From Verrucomicrobiota bacterium (GTDB taxonomy: Bacteria; Verrucomicrobiota; Verrucomicrobiia; Opitutales; Opitutaceae): DNA of 64,000 bases. Each line of letters begins with the position of its first letter. The first letter of the stretch is position 1. Below the pieces are notes generated by a model. It was not told the origin of the DNA, ran no database searches, and worked only from the letters and a program-made list of their open reading frames with translations. The stretch covers positions 226,463 through 290,462 of the forward strand of contig JAEKKV010000012.1 in the NCBI GenBank assembly GCA_019510185.1, read 5' to 3'. Shown piece after piece: positions 8,747 through 18,289 of this stretch. The translations under genes were made by a program, and so were the position numbers.

Positions 8747-9838
8747 ATGCAAGCTCCCCTCAACTTGGCTGGTTTACTCCGTCACGCTTGGTGTAAGCGG
8801 GCGGGACTGTGCGTTGCGTTTGTCGTTTTGCCGTGGATGGCGACCGCGCAGACGGTCACGACGGTGCCGGTGGGTGCAGTGACGGTGACGATTGCAGCAG
8901 GCACAGGCGCGTCTCGCGTAGCTTCTGTTGTGTCTTTTCCTTTATTGGACACTCCGTTGGCATCAGGAAGCATGGGCGGCAGCATAACATCATTCACCGC
9001 CAATAGCTTGTCATGTTCTGCTGCTAATTGGACTGCTGGGGCACTTTCGATTACGGCCACACCTTACTTAGTCCAAATCACCAGCGGGGTAGCTAAGGGT
9101 TATATTTTCTTGATAGCAACCGGTGCAACTAGTCCTAATACAGCTACAACGCTAACGATTGCTTCTGATGAAGCTGGACTGGTGGATCTTACTGCGATCG
9201 GTTTGATTACAGGAGATTCATTTAAAATAATCCCGTGTGACACGTTGAGCTCAATTCTGGGCACGCCACAGACAACCGGCGTTGTGGGTGGAGCAGATTC
9301 AACACAAGCTGATATTGTTCAAGTTCTGGTTGGGACGACTTATAGGCAGTATTATTATAAGACGGGAACTACCAATGCTTGGACTCGGGTGGGGGCTGAG
9401 ACTCTTTCTAATGATATTCCTATTCGGCCTGATTCTTTAGTAATTTATAATCGTATTGGTAATACTCCGATTGCTTTTCAGCTTACCGGCACCGTTCCGT
9501 CGGTAGATCGCAAGGCAATCGTGAGGAATTCGGGACTTACAGCACTCTCTACTGGTTGGCCCGTGAATACGACTTTGTCTCAATTAGGTATTAATAATCT
9601 GCCGAATTGGGCTACGGCGAGTAACTCATCGGCTGTTTCATCCGCGGATATTGTTCAGATATTGGTCGGGACTACATACAGGCAATATTATTACAATGGC
9701 ACTTCCTGGTATCGTGTCGGGGCTGAAACCCTTAGTGATGGAGTTGTTGTGGCTGCAGGGAGTGGTGTTATAATTAGCAGGCGTGGGGCATCGACTGGTG
9801 CCGCACCGATTGCTCAAGCTTTGCCTTATAGTCTTTGA
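8747..9838 (+). CDS. Secreted TIGR02597-like protein with internal repeats
   Basis: From the ATG at 8747, 363 residues. A signal peptide ends near WMATAQ, followed by TVTTVPVGAVTVTIA, which resembles the start of the TIGR02597 family of Verrucomicrobia. That family match is recalled, not searched. Two internal repeats start with ADIVQ(V/I)LVGTTYRQYYY at about residues 188 and 300, each continuing to RVGAETLS. Function is unknown; a surface or extracellular role is inferred. The body of the gene is clearly AT-richer than the flanking chromosome, while the signal-peptide region is not. The PEP-CTERM gene begins 3 nt after its stop, so the two are one operon. Confidence 0.75.
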   Translation: MQAPLNLAGLLRHAWCKRAGLCVAFVVLPWMATAQTVTTVPVGAVTVTIAAGTGASRVASVVSFPLLDTPLASGSMGGSITSFTANSLSCSAANWTAGALSITATPYLVQITSGVAKGYIFLIATGATSPNTATTLTIASDEAGLVDLTAIGLITGDSFKIIPCDTLSSILGTPQTTGVVGGADSTQADIVQVLVGTTYRQYYYKTGTTNAWTRVGAETLSNDIPIRPDSLVIYNRIGNTPIAFQLTGTVPSVDRKAIVRNSGLTALSTGWPVNTTLSQLGINNLPNWATASNSSAVSSADIVQILVGTTYRQYYYNGTSWYRVGAETLSDGVVVAAGSGVIISRRGASTGAAPIAQALPYSL

Positions 9839-9840
9839 CG

Positions 9841-10407
9841 ATGAAAATTAAACTTATCGGTTTGTTTTTGGCTTTTTTCTTGGTTCTCAAGGGGCAGACA
9901 ACCATTACTGGATTTGGTAATGGTGATGTGGCTCCTTTTACTACGACATTTTCTGATTTTTCTCAGACTCAAACGGTGACTGCTCTCGGCATTAGTGGTC
10001 TAGATAATGGAGGCAGTTTATATGGGAGTTTCAGCTCTGTTTTTATAGGAACGCCGGCTAATTTGACTCTTTTGGCAACACAAACGACTTCGTTGACTAC
10101 AAGTTTCGGCATACAGCTATTCGACTCGAGTAACAACTCGGTGAACTATAATTCCTCTTGGGTCGTTTCAGCTAGTTCCGTTTCATACCAACTGGTTTTT
10201 GCGGGACAGGATGGTGGCAATTCGGCAAATTTTAATGGAACCGCTACACATATGGCTTTAACAACCGGAGGGTTGGGGGGCACACTTACTGTAAACTTGG
10301 ACAATCTATCCGCCGCCGCAATCCCCGAGCCCGCGACTTATGCGGCGCTTTTTGGGGCGGCTTCGCTGGGGTTGGCTTTCTGGTGCAAACGACGCAAGCG
10401 GTCTTGA
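9841..10407 (+). CDS. PEP-CTERM sorting-domain protein
   Basis: 188 residues with an N-terminal signal peptide (KLIGLFLAFFLVLKG) and a Ser/Thr/Gly-rich body. The C-terminal tripartite sorting signal is PEPATYAALFG, a hydrophobic stretch, then CKRRKRS. Such proteins are processed by an exosortase and are usually exported or linked to exopolysaccharide. No exosortase is in this window. The body is about 40-47 % GC on sampled lines, whereas the sorting tail returns to about 65 %. A TTG 6 nt upstream is in frame but overlaps the previous stop; the ATG is preferred. A terminator follows directly. Confidence 0.88.
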   Translation: MKIKLIGLFLAFFLVLKGQTTITGFGNGDVAPFTTTFSDFSQTQTVTALGISGLDNGGSLYGSFSSVFIGTPANLTLLATQTTSLTTSFGIQLFDSSNNSVNYNSSWVVSASSVSYQLVFAGQDGGNSANFNGTATHMALTTGGLGGTLTVNLDNLSAAAIPEPATYAALFGAASLGLAFWCKRRKRS

Positions 10408-10439
10408 TGCAAGGCCGTCTTACACAGGTTGATTGAATG

Positions 10440-10466
10440 GCCCGCCCTGTTGGGGCGGGCTTTTTT
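10440..10466 (+). terminator. Intrinsic terminator of the TIGR02597/PEP-CTERM operon
   Basis: Stem GCCCGCCC (10440-10447) pairs with GGGCGGGC (10453-10460) across a 5-nt loop, followed by six T residues. It acts on the plus strand only, since there is no T-run on the other side. Confidence 0.92.
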
Positions 10467-10538
10467 GATCAACCTTAGGGAAAATGCCCACTCTCCCATC
10501 GGCCCCGATACTTCCAAGGTGTCGGAGGATTCGACCGG

Positions 10539-11879
10539 TCAGCGGCCCTTGCGGTCGCGCCAGTGCGCGCCGGGTTTGCCCTTGGAGTGCCACTTGGGGT
10601 TGCCGCCGCCGAAGGCTTTTCCCTTGTAGATTTTGTCCTGATTGCCGCCGGCGTCGCCTTTTTGCTGTCCGCCGGCGCCGAGGGATTGCTGGTGGCCGGA
10701 ACGCTTGGGCGAGTTGGCCAGCGGGTTGGCCGGGTCAATGCGCGGAGGCTGGCCGCCTTCGTAGGAGAAGCCTTCGACCGGAACGACGGTGATTTTCTGC
10801 CCTATGAGTTTTTCGATGGCGACGATTTCGTTGGCCTCCTGCGGCGTGACGAGGGTGACGGCATCGCCGGTGGCGGCGGCGCGGCCGGTGCGGCCGATGC
10901 GGTGAACGTAATCCTCAGCGTGCAACGGCACGTCGAAGTTGATGACGTGCGAGACGCCCGCCACGTCGATGCCACGCGCGGCGATGTCGGTGGCCACCAG
11001 CACGCCGACGCGACCGGTTTTGAATTTTTCAAGCGCCTCGACGCGCTGACCCTGGCTGCGCTCGGCGTGGATGACCACGCACGCGTGGTTTTCAAGACGC
11101 AGTTGGTGGGCGATGCGGTCGGCGCCTTTGCGCGTGCGGGCGAAAACGATCACGCTTTTGAACTCGTCGCGCTGGAGGAGAGCGTAGAGCAGATCGAGCT
11201 TCTGGGCCTCGGTCACCGGATGGATGACGTGGTTGACCGACTCGGTCACCGGTTTTTCGCGGGCGATCTCGATGCGCTGCGGGTTTTTAAGGGCGAACTT
11301 GGCGACCTCCTCCAGCTTGGGCGGGATGGTGGCGGAGAAGAGGAGCGTCTGCCGTTTGGGCGGGCAGAGTTTCACGATGGCTTTGACGTCCTCGATGAAG
11401 CCCATGTCGAGCATGCGATCAACCTCGTCGAGCACGAGCACCTCGATGGAATCGAGTTTGATCAACGTGCCGTCGAGGAACTCGCGCAGGCGGCCGGTGG
11501 TGGCGACGACCACATCGACGCCGGCGCGGAGGGCATTGCGTTGCGGACCGAGGGTGACACCGCCGTGGAGGACGACGGATTTGAAATCGGTGAATTTGCC
11601 GAGGGCGTGAAAGGATTCGTCAACCTGTGCGGCGAGTTCGCGGGTGGGCTCGAGCACGAGGACGCGCGGGCCGGAATCGCGGTGGGGGCCGAGACGGTTG
11701 AGAATGGGCAGGACGAAGGCGGCGGTCTTGCCGGTGCCGGTCTGGGCGGAGGCGACGAGGTCGCGGCCGGAGAGCACGGCGGGAATCGCCTGTGCCTGGA
11801 TCGGCGTGGGCTCGGTGTAGCCCAGGGCTTGCGCGCCGCGCACGAGACTGGAGTAGAGGCCGAGTTTGGAAAAAGGCAT
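10539..11879 (-). CDS. rhlE: DEAD-box RNA helicase, RhlE type
   Basis: ATP-dependent RNA helicase of 446 residues. The Q motif is PTPIQAQAIP, the Walker A motif AQTGTGKT, and motif II reads LVLDEVDRMLD (DEVD rather than DEAD). SATIPP is motif III, and TDIAARGID and HRIGRTGRA are motifs V and VI. The C-terminus is a basic, Gly-rich tail of about 70 residues, as in RhlE proteins. The family works in ribosome assembly or mRNA turnover. It lies downstream of the permease on the same strand, 70 nt away. Confidence 0.9.
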   Translation of the reverse strand: MPFSKLGLYSSLVRGAQALGYTEPTPIQAQAIPAVLSGRDLVASAQTGTGKTAAFVLPILNRLGPHRDSGPRVLVLEPTRELAAQVDESFHALGKFTDFKSVVLHGGVTLGPQRNALRAGVDVVVATTGRLREFLDGTLIKLDSIEVLVLDEVDRMLDMGFIEDVKAIVKLCPPKRQTLLFSATIPPKLEEVAKFALKNPQRIEIAREKPVTESVNHVIHPVTEAQKLDLLYALLQRDEFKSVIVFARTRKGADRIAHQLRLENHACVVIHAERSQGQRVEALEKFKTGRVGVLVATDIAARGIDVAGVSHVINFDVPLHAEDYVHRIGRTGRAAATGDAVTLVTPQEANEIVAIEKLIGQKITVVPVEGFSYEGGQPPRIDPANPLANSPKRSGHQQSLGAGGQQKGDAGGNQDKIYKGKAFGGGNPKWHSKGKPGAHWRDRKGR

Positions 11880-11949
11880 CCCCCGACGTTTCGCAGGTTC
11901 AGGCGGAACGTCGAGGGCGTAAACAGAGCGGGAAAGACCGCGCAGGAGA

Positions 11950-13905
11950 TCAACCGGTCACGCGAATGGGAAGGATCACAAAGGGCAGGTTGGCGAGGAA
12001 GAAGCGGCGCTGCAGGATCAAGACGGTGTGGTTGTGCAACCAACGGGTGAAGCGGGTTTCGCGCTCGAAAAGCAGCTGGCCGGAAAAGAAGACCGGGTTG
12101 GTGAAACGTTCGCGAACTTCCAGGCAGAGCCGCTCGATTTCGGCGACCGTGTCCGTGCCGATGGCCGTGAACGCCTCGGCACCGTAGCCGCGGGCGCGAG
12201 CGAAGGAGACATAACGCCGCGCCGAATCATCGACGTTGGCGCGCAGCGCGTCGAGGTCGGAGGCACCCTTGAAGTTGCCCACATCGACCACACCCACTTG
12301 GACGAAGATGTAGTTTCGGAACGTGTCGCCGAAGACGCGCGGCACGTTCAGGAGGGTGTGCAGGCCGAGGCCGTTGTAGCCGTTGACGAGCACGACGGCG
12401 GTGCGGGCATGGACATCAACCGTCTCCGGGGCATGCACGACGGGGGGAGGCCCTTCGGCCGCGGAAACCAGCAGATCGAGGCGCCCGAGTTGGCGACCGA
12501 CGTGCGTGTAGTGGCGCTTGATGCCGAAAGCGATGGCGACGAGCAGCGCGGTGACGGCCAGCGTGGCCCAGCCTCCTTCGAAGAATTTCACCGCCGTCAA
12601 TGAGACGAGAATGAAAGTCGTGAGCAGCAGGCCGAAGCCGTTGACGGCCAGTTTGCGCAACCACGCCTGCTCCGTGCGCCGCTGCTGCCACCAGTGACGG
12701 ACCATGCCGAGTTGGGAGAGGGAGAACGTGATGAAAACATTGATACTGTAGAGCACCACGAGCAGCCCGACGGATCCTCGGGTGACCAGCATCATCAGGG
12801 CGGCGGCGACGCCCATGAGCAGCACCCCGTTCTGCGTGACGAAACGGTCGCTCAAATGCGCGAAGCGGGTGGGAAACCAGCGATCGAGCGCCATGTTGGC
12901 GAGCACGCGGGGACCGTCGAGGAAGCCGGCTTGCGCCGCGATAAAAAGCAGGGCGGCCTCGGAGGCGAGGGTGATCCAGACGAACCCTCCGCCTACCGGT
13001 CCCGCCCACGAGGCCGTCATGTTTTCGAGAAGCACGGCGTTGAGAGTTTTTCCGTCCTCCGGAGTCACTGCATAGAGCAAGTAGGCGAGGAGCAGCCCCG
13101 CGACGGTGACAGCCAGCGAAACACCCATGTAGAGCATGGTACGCCGGCCGGTTTTCACGCGAGGCTCCCGCAGAATGGGCAGGCCGTTGCTGACCGCCTC
13201 GATACCGGTGTAAGTGCCCGCGCCCATGCTGTAGGATTTGAGCAGGAGCGCCAGAAGGCCGAACCAACCCACCTGACTGCCCACGCTGCCGACCTCGTGC
13301 ACGGTAGCGGCGGGCAAGCTGCCGACGCCTTCCCAATGGGTGACGATGGCGTACAAGATCGCGAAGGCATGTGTGCCCACGAAGACAAAGAAGACGGGGA
13401 CAAAGAGCGCGACGGATTCTTTCACACCGCGCAGATTGAGCAGGGTCAGCCCGGCCACGCCGGCGAAGGCGAAGGGCAGTTTCCATCCCTGCCAATCCGG
13501 CGGCAGAAGGCTGAACAGTGCGTCGGCGCTGCTTGCGATGGAGATCGTGACGGTGAGTACGTAATCGATGAGCAGTGCGCAGCCGGAGACCACGCCAGCG
13601 GCGGGAGAGAGCAGTTTGCTGGCAACGAGATAGCCGCCGCCGCCCGCGGGAAACAGCGAGATGATCTGCGAGTAGCTCGCGCAGATCGCGAGGATGGTGA
13701 CCACCGAGGCGAGCGCGACGAAGAGGCTCAGGTGCGTGTTGGCCCCGAGAGCCTTGAATGTTTCCTCCGGGCCGTAGCAGGACGACGAGAGCCCATCGGC
13801 CCCGAGTCCCACCCATGCGAAGACGGCAATGAGTGAGACCTTGTGAAACAGTTTGTGATCGGTGAGCGAGCGAGCTTTGCCGAAGAGAAGTGATTTGAGC
13901 GACAT
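11950..13905 (-). CDS. APC-superfamily permease, KimA/YdaO-like
   Basis: Inner-membrane transporter of 651 residues. About 12 hydrophobic segments lie in the first 480 residues, followed by a soluble C-terminal domain of about 150 residues beginning after VHARTAVVLVNG. LGADGLSSSCYGPEE near residue 40 and FPAGGGGYLVASKLLSP match the substrate-binding helices of the APC subgroup that includes the potassium importer KimA. The length and cytosolic tail also fit that subgroup. Potassium as substrate is inference; amino acids remain possible. It lies 33 nt downstream of the flotillin-like gene and is probably co-transcribed. Confidence 0.75.
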   Translation of the reverse strand: MSLKSLLFGKARSLTDHKLFHKVSLIAVFAWVGLGADGLSSSCYGPEETFKALGANTHLSLFVALASVVTILAICASYSQIISLFPAGGGGYLVASKLLSPAAGVVSGCALLIDYVLTVTISIASSADALFSLLPPDWQGWKLPFAFAGVAGLTLLNLRGVKESVALFVPVFFVFVGTHAFAILYAIVTHWEGVGSLPAATVHEVGSVGSQVGWFGLLALLLKSYSMGAGTYTGIEAVSNGLPILREPRVKTGRRTMLYMGVSLAVTVAGLLLAYLLYAVTPEDGKTLNAVLLENMTASWAGPVGGGFVWITLASEAALLFIAAQAGFLDGPRVLANMALDRWFPTRFAHLSDRFVTQNGVLLMGVAAALMMLVTRGSVGLLVVLYSINVFITFSLSQLGMVRHWWQQRRTEQAWLRKLAVNGFGLLLTTFILVSLTAVKFFEGGWATLAVTALLVAIAFGIKRHYTHVGRQLGRLDLLVSAAEGPPPVVHAPETVDVHARTAVVLVNGYNGLGLHTLLNVPRVFGDTFRNYIFVQVGVVDVGNFKGASDLDALRANVDDSARRYVSFARARGYGAEAFTAIGTDTVAEIERLCLEVRERFTNPVFFSGQLLFERETRFTRWLHNHTVLILQRRFFLANLPFVILPIRVTG

Positions 13906-13938
13906 GGCTGAAGTTTACAGAGGGCTAATGCGAGTGGA

Positions 13939-15873
13939 TCAGGCGGCCTTGTCCTGGGATTTTTCCTTCATCATGAGGCCGAGAAGGGAGTCGAGCAGGC
14001 CGTTGCCGCCGGTCTGTCCGGTGACGGAAACGTCGGGCACGATGCGTACGCCGCGTTCACCCACGGTCTGCATCAGCTGCATGACGGTGTAGCTCTGCGC
14101 GCCGAGCGACTCGACGCCGGCGCGGTAGGCATCGGCCTTGGCGGTGCCGGTCGCGCGGATCGCGTCGGCTTCGCCGAGCGCCCGCAACCGGATGGATTCG
14201 GCCTCGCCGCCTGCCTGTTTGATCGCCGACTGGGCGTGGAGTTCGGCGATGCGCACGCCTTGGTCGGCGTCGACCATCTGTTGCTGGATATTGGCGAGCG
14301 CGGTGGCGCGCACGAGTTCCTGGCGCTGGCACTGCGCGGATTCCTGGATTTCGTAGGTCTTCTTTTCCTCCTCGGCGATTTTGCGGTCGGTCTGGGTCTT
14401 CATCAGCTCGGCCGGCGGGGTGATGTCGCCGATCAAAGTGTCGATGGCCTGCACGTCATAGGCGGCGAGAGCCTGGCGGATGTGGGCGGACGCCTCGACC
14501 TGTCGATCGCTGCGGGCGTTGAGGAAGTCGAGGACGGTGTGATGCTGGGCCGAGTTGCGGAAATAGTTGCCGACGATCGGCTGGAGCGCGTGATCAACGA
14601 GGTTTTGCATCGAGCCGATGCGCGAAATCACCTTGGGGGCGTCGAGGGCGCCGACATGAATGATCTGCGCGACGTCGAGATTGAACGCGAAGCCGTCGCG
14701 CGAGCGCACGGTGATCGAGCTGAGCTTGGCGTCGTAGTGATGGGCCTCGGTGCGATTGGCCCAGTTGAGCACGATATTGGTCGTGGGCACGAGTTCGACA
14801 CGCATGATGCGGGTGTTGACGGGGTGCTTGCCGGGGTTAAGCGGGGTCACCCACACGCCTTTGTGGCCGACGTTGACGAGATCGCCGTGTTTGAATTCGG
14901 CGCCGCTCACGTCCTCGTGGGCGAGCCCGACGAAGGAAATGACCACGCCGACACTGCCGATGGGGATGGCGAGCATCGGCACCTGTTCCACCCGGACGAA
15001 CCAGGGATTGAGATTCCACGAGCCAGAGAGGAGCACCTGTTCCTGCAGGCCGCGGCGGCCGCCGGAGGAGAGGAATGCCTGGGCGTTTTGGAAATTGTCG
15101 TGGCCGGCGATGACGGGGCCGGCGATTTCACCGCCTTCGATGGGCCGGCCGTCGAGCGCGGTCACGATGCCGAGCATGTCGGACTGGACTTGATAAACGC
15201 GCAGGTCATCCGCCTCCATGCCGTGCTGGGAGGCGTTGCGCGTGGTGATGATCTGGAAAAGCGCGGGATTGATGCGATAGGAGCCGGCGGTGAGCAGGCC
15301 GAGCTGACGGCCTTTTTCGCCTCCGGCCAGAAGGAATCTGCGCGCATCCTGGAAGCTGTCGCAGGCGACAATCTTGCCGAGAATCCGTTCGGCGGGGATG
15401 GGCGCGCCGGCGGCGGCGACAACGAGGGCGATTTCACCCGGCGGCACGATGATCATGCCGGCCTTGATAAGACTGTATTGCCAGAATCCGTACCCGAAAT
15501 GGAGGCCGGGCGGCAGGGTGTCGGCCTGATAGCCAGCCTCGTCATCGAGCGCGATGAGCCGGCCCGCGGGCAGGCTGCGGCGGGCGAATTTCTTGATAAC
15601 CACGCCGACCTGATCCTCGCGGATGACCACCATGCCGAGCAGCAGGGGGGAGGTCAGCAACGCGACCGCACCGAGGGCAACGCACTCGATCCAGGTGTCG
15701 GCGAGTATGAAGGCTGACAACAGAACGGCGAAGGCGCCGCCGCCGAAGGCGAGCCGTCCGGGGACGATTCGGTTTTTGCAGGCGAGTCCGGCGAGCACAA
15801 AGCTCGCGCCAACGAGAAAAAGGTGCGCGAGCAAGCCCGCGGCACCGAGAGGCGAAACGATAAACGAGTTCAT
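13939..15873 (-). CDS. SPFH/flotillin-like membrane protein
   Basis: 644 residues from MNSFIVSPLG; an in-frame upstream extension to 15966 has no family support. Two to three hydrophobic segments lie in residues 1-75. An SPFH/band 7 region follows (VVIREDQVGVVIKKFA, ITVRSRDGFAFNLDV), and then an Ala/Glu/Gln-rich coiled coil from about residue 500 (RKIAEEEKKTYEIQES). Flotillin-like proteins organise membrane microdomains and often sit beside transporters or NfeD proteins. Here the partner is the APC permease immediately downstream. No NfeD is adjacent. Confidence 0.82.
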   Translation of the reverse strand: MNSFIVSPLGAAGLLAHLFLVGASFVLAGLACKNRIVPGRLAFGGGAFAVLLSAFILADTWIECVALGAVALLTSPLLLGMVVIREDQVGVVIKKFARRSLPAGRLIALDDEAGYQADTLPPGLHFGYGFWQYSLIKAGMIIVPPGEIALVVAAAGAPIPAERILGKIVACDSFQDARRFLLAGGEKGRQLGLLTAGSYRINPALFQIITTRNASQHGMEADDLRVYQVQSDMLGIVTALDGRPIEGGEIAGPVIAGHDNFQNAQAFLSSGGRRGLQEQVLLSGSWNLNPWFVRVEQVPMLAIPIGSVGVVISFVGLAHEDVSGAEFKHGDLVNVGHKGVWVTPLNPGKHPVNTRIMRVELVPTTNIVLNWANRTEAHHYDAKLSSITVRSRDGFAFNLDVAQIIHVGALDAPKVISRIGSMQNLVDHALQPIVGNYFRNSAQHHTVLDFLNARSDRQVEASAHIRQALAAYDVQAIDTLIGDITPPAELMKTQTDRKIAEEEKKTYEIQESAQCQRQELVRATALANIQQQMVDADQGVRIAELHAQSAIKQAGGEAESIRLRALGEADAIRATGTAKADAYRAGVESLGAQSYTVMQLMQTVGERGVRIVPDVSVTGQTGGNGLLDSLLGLMMKEKSQDKAA

Positions 15874-16317
15874 TTGACTGTCTCCAACAGGCGCCGCCGC
15901 GCGGCCGGTATTCCCGGCGACGCAGACGGACGCGGTTAAAACAGGGAGACCGTGGAGACACCGCACTCGCGGGCCCTAGGGGATCACCCTTCCATTGGCC
16001 GACGAGGTTAGCTGACGGGCTTGGTGCTGGAAGGTCACCTTGGCCATGGTTGCCCATGGCCGTTCGCCCCGTCCGCCGCGAGAGAGCGCGACGGAAATTT
16101 GGGTCCCCCGTGCCGGCATCGAGGAAGCGATGACGGCTTAGGCTGAGAATCCGAAAAGAACGTGGCGAGCATGCGTCCGCTTCCCGCGTGGGCAAGTTTT
16201 GTGACACCCTAGCCCGGGTAAGTGTCTGTTAAATTAGCACTTTCGTTTAAAAAACAACCGCAAGTGGGCTGAAATCTTTAAGCTCTCATTTGGCCAAGGG
16301 CCTGCCTATCGTGCCGT
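15874..16317. other. 444-nt divergent intergenic region with several inverted repeats
   Basis: This gap separates the flotillin-like gene (minus) from the helicase (plus) and must hold both promoters. I find no credible ORF or tRNA. It contains CCTTCCA (15988-15994) paired with TGGAAGG, closing a loop of about 34 nt. The hairpin GGCCATGG-TTGC-CCATGGCC lies near 16042-16061. The final roughly 110 nt before the helicase are AT-rich. No known riboswitch consensus could be matched with confidence. Confidence 0.5.
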
Positions 16318-18168
16318 ATGGAAAAACGCAAATTTGCCGAGCTGGGGTTGTCCGCCGAGCTGTTGAAGGCCGTGGACAAGATGGGCTTTGAAGAGGCTTC
16401 ACCCATCCAGACGGCCGTCATTCCGCTGCTGCTGGCTGGCAAGGATGTCGTCGGCCAGTCGGCCACCGGTTCGGGCAAGACCGCGGCGTTCGGGGTGCCG
16501 GCGGTGGAGAAGGTCGATCCGAAGAAGAAGGTCGTGCAGGTGCTCATCCTTTGCCCGACGCGCGAACTCGCGGTTCAGGTCGCCGAGGAAATTGCCAAAC
16601 TCGCCTTCTTCAAGACCGGCGTGCGCGAGGTGCCCATCTTTGGCGGCCAATCCTACGACCGCCAGTTTCGCGCGCTCGAGGCCGGCGCGCAGATCGTCAT
16701 TGGAACCCCCGGTCGCGTCATGGACCACATGGAGCGTGGCACGCTGCGTCTCGACAACTTGAGGATGGTCATCCTCGACGAGTGCGACCGCATGCTCGAC
16801 ATGGGCTTTCGCGACGACATCGAGAAAATCCTTTCGGAAACGCCGGCCACGCGCCAGTCGCTCTTCTTTTCCGCCACGATGCCGCCCGCCATTCAGGCGA
16901 TGATCAACCGCTTCCTGCCGAATCCCGAGTGGGTCAAAATCGCCGCGCAGGCGCAAAACGCGCCGAAGGTCGATCAGGTCTATTTCGAGGTGGACCGTCG
17001 CTACAAGATCGACGTGCTGACGCGTCTGATTGACCTGCACGACTTCCGTTACGGCATTATTTTTTGTTCCACCAAGGTGATGGTGGATGAACTTGACGAG
17101 CACCTGCATGCGCGCGGCTACGCCACGGACCGTTTGCACGGCGACATCACCCAGGCGCAGCGCACGCGGGTGATGGAGAAGTTCAAGCGGCGCGGCTTCG
17201 AGTTTCTGGTGGCGACCGACGTGGCCGCGCGCGGTCTCGACGTCGATGATCTTGAAGTGGTCTTCAACTTTGACCTGCCGAACGACGCCGAGGACTACAC
17301 GCATCGCGTGGGCCGCACGGGCCGCGCCGGTCGTGAGGGCAAGGCGTTCACGTTTGTCTCGGGCCGCGAAATCTACGGTCTGCAAAACATGATTCGCTAC
17401 GGGAAGCTGAAGATCCGTCGCGAGAACGTGCCCTCGCTCGACCAGGTCGAGGAGGCGCGCGAGAACGTGTTTTTTGAAAAGGTGCGCGGGGTCCTTGAGG
17501 CCGGCAAATATATCAAGCAGGACCGGTTTATCGACCGTCTGATCGAGCAAGGCTTTGCGAGCACCGACGTCGTGTCGGCGTTGCTGCATATGATGCACGG
17601 CGGCGAGAAACCCGAGCCGGCGGCCTCCGCGGGCAACGCTCCGGCCAAGGCTGCGTCGCGTCCCGCCCCCGCGGCGCATGTGGCCGCGCCCGCTTATGAA
17701 AGTGAGGCGCCGCGCGCGGTGCCGGCGGCCTTTGCGAAGGTGGCAAAGGCCAAGATCGCCGCCCCGGCTTCGCACCAGCCGGTTGAAAAATCGTCAGCCC
17801 CGTCCCTCGATCCGGAGGAAAAAGAACGGGTGCTCTTTGAAAACGAGGAGTCGTCTCCGGCCCGCCCGACGAAGCAGAAGTTCGAGCGCGCCGCCCGCAC
17901 CGGCCGCGAGCCGGGCATGACCACGCTGTTTTTCAACGTGGGTCGCAAGCAGCTGATCACGCCGGCCGACATCGTCGGCAAGATCGCGGGCGTGACCCGG
18001 CTGCCCGCCAATGTGGTGGGTGCGATGGATATTCACCAGCGGCACACGCTCGTGGATGTGGCTGCGGAGCACGCTCCGTTGATTCTGCAAAAGCTCGCCG
18101 GCATCCGGGTGAAGAACGTGTCGCTGGCTCCGGCGGTGGCCACCGACGCGGACCGGGCGGCGGAGTAA
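16318..18168 (+). CDS. deaD: DEAD-box RNA helicase with DbpA RNA-binding domain (DeaD/CsdA type)
   Basis: 616 residues. The helicase core has FAELGLSAELLKAV, ASPIQTAVIP (Q motif), SATGSGKT, ILDECDRMLDMGF (motif II DECD), SATMPP, and HRVGRTGRAGREG. A low-complexity Ala/Pro/Lys linker covers about residues 430-530. The last about 80 residues (TTLFFNVGRKQLITPADIVG, AMDIHQRHTLVDV) fit the DbpA/CsdA C-terminal RNA-binding fold. Roles in the family are ribosome biogenesis and cold adaptation. The AT-rich leader upstream could support cold-responsive expression, but that is speculation. Confidence 0.92.
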   Translation: MEKRKFAELGLSAELLKAVDKMGFEEASPIQTAVIPLLLAGKDVVGQSATGSGKTAAFGVPAVEKVDPKKKVVQVLILCPTRELAVQVAEEIAKLAFFKTGVREVPIFGGQSYDRQFRALEAGAQIVIGTPGRVMDHMERGTLRLDNLRMVILDECDRMLDMGFRDDIEKILSETPATRQSLFFSATMPPAIQAMINRFLPNPEWVKIAAQAQNAPKVDQVYFEVDRRYKIDVLTRLIDLHDFRYGIIFCSTKVMVDELDEHLHARGYATDRLHGDITQAQRTRVMEKFKRRGFEFLVATDVAARGLDVDDLEVVFNFDLPNDAEDYTHRVGRTGRAGREGKAFTFVSGREIYGLQNMIRYGKLKIRRENVPSLDQVEEARENVFFEKVRGVLEAGKYIKQDRFIDRLIEQGFASTDVVSALLHMMHGGEKPEPAASAGNAPAKAASRPAPAAHVAAPAYESEAPRAVPAAFAKVAKAKIAAPASHQPVEKSSAPSLDPEEKERVLFENEESSPARPTKQKFERAARTGREPGMTTLFFNVGRKQLITPADIVGKIAGVTRLPANVVGAMDIHQRHTLVDVAAEHAPLILQKLAGIRVKNVSLAPAVATDADRAAE

Positions 18169-18289
18169 GATGGCGGACGGGACGGGCTCGTCAGCACGAG
18201 CTCGCCCGCTCTCCGAGTGCGCTGTCACGCGTTCTTCACGGCGAGAACCTTGACAGGTCTCCAAGTGGTCCCTACTCGGAAGAGCCCAT

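Noticed and set aside
18250..18278. TTGACA with TACTCG as a promoter of the HNH gene
   Set aside because: The -10 would overlap the ribosome-binding site and leave almost no leader.
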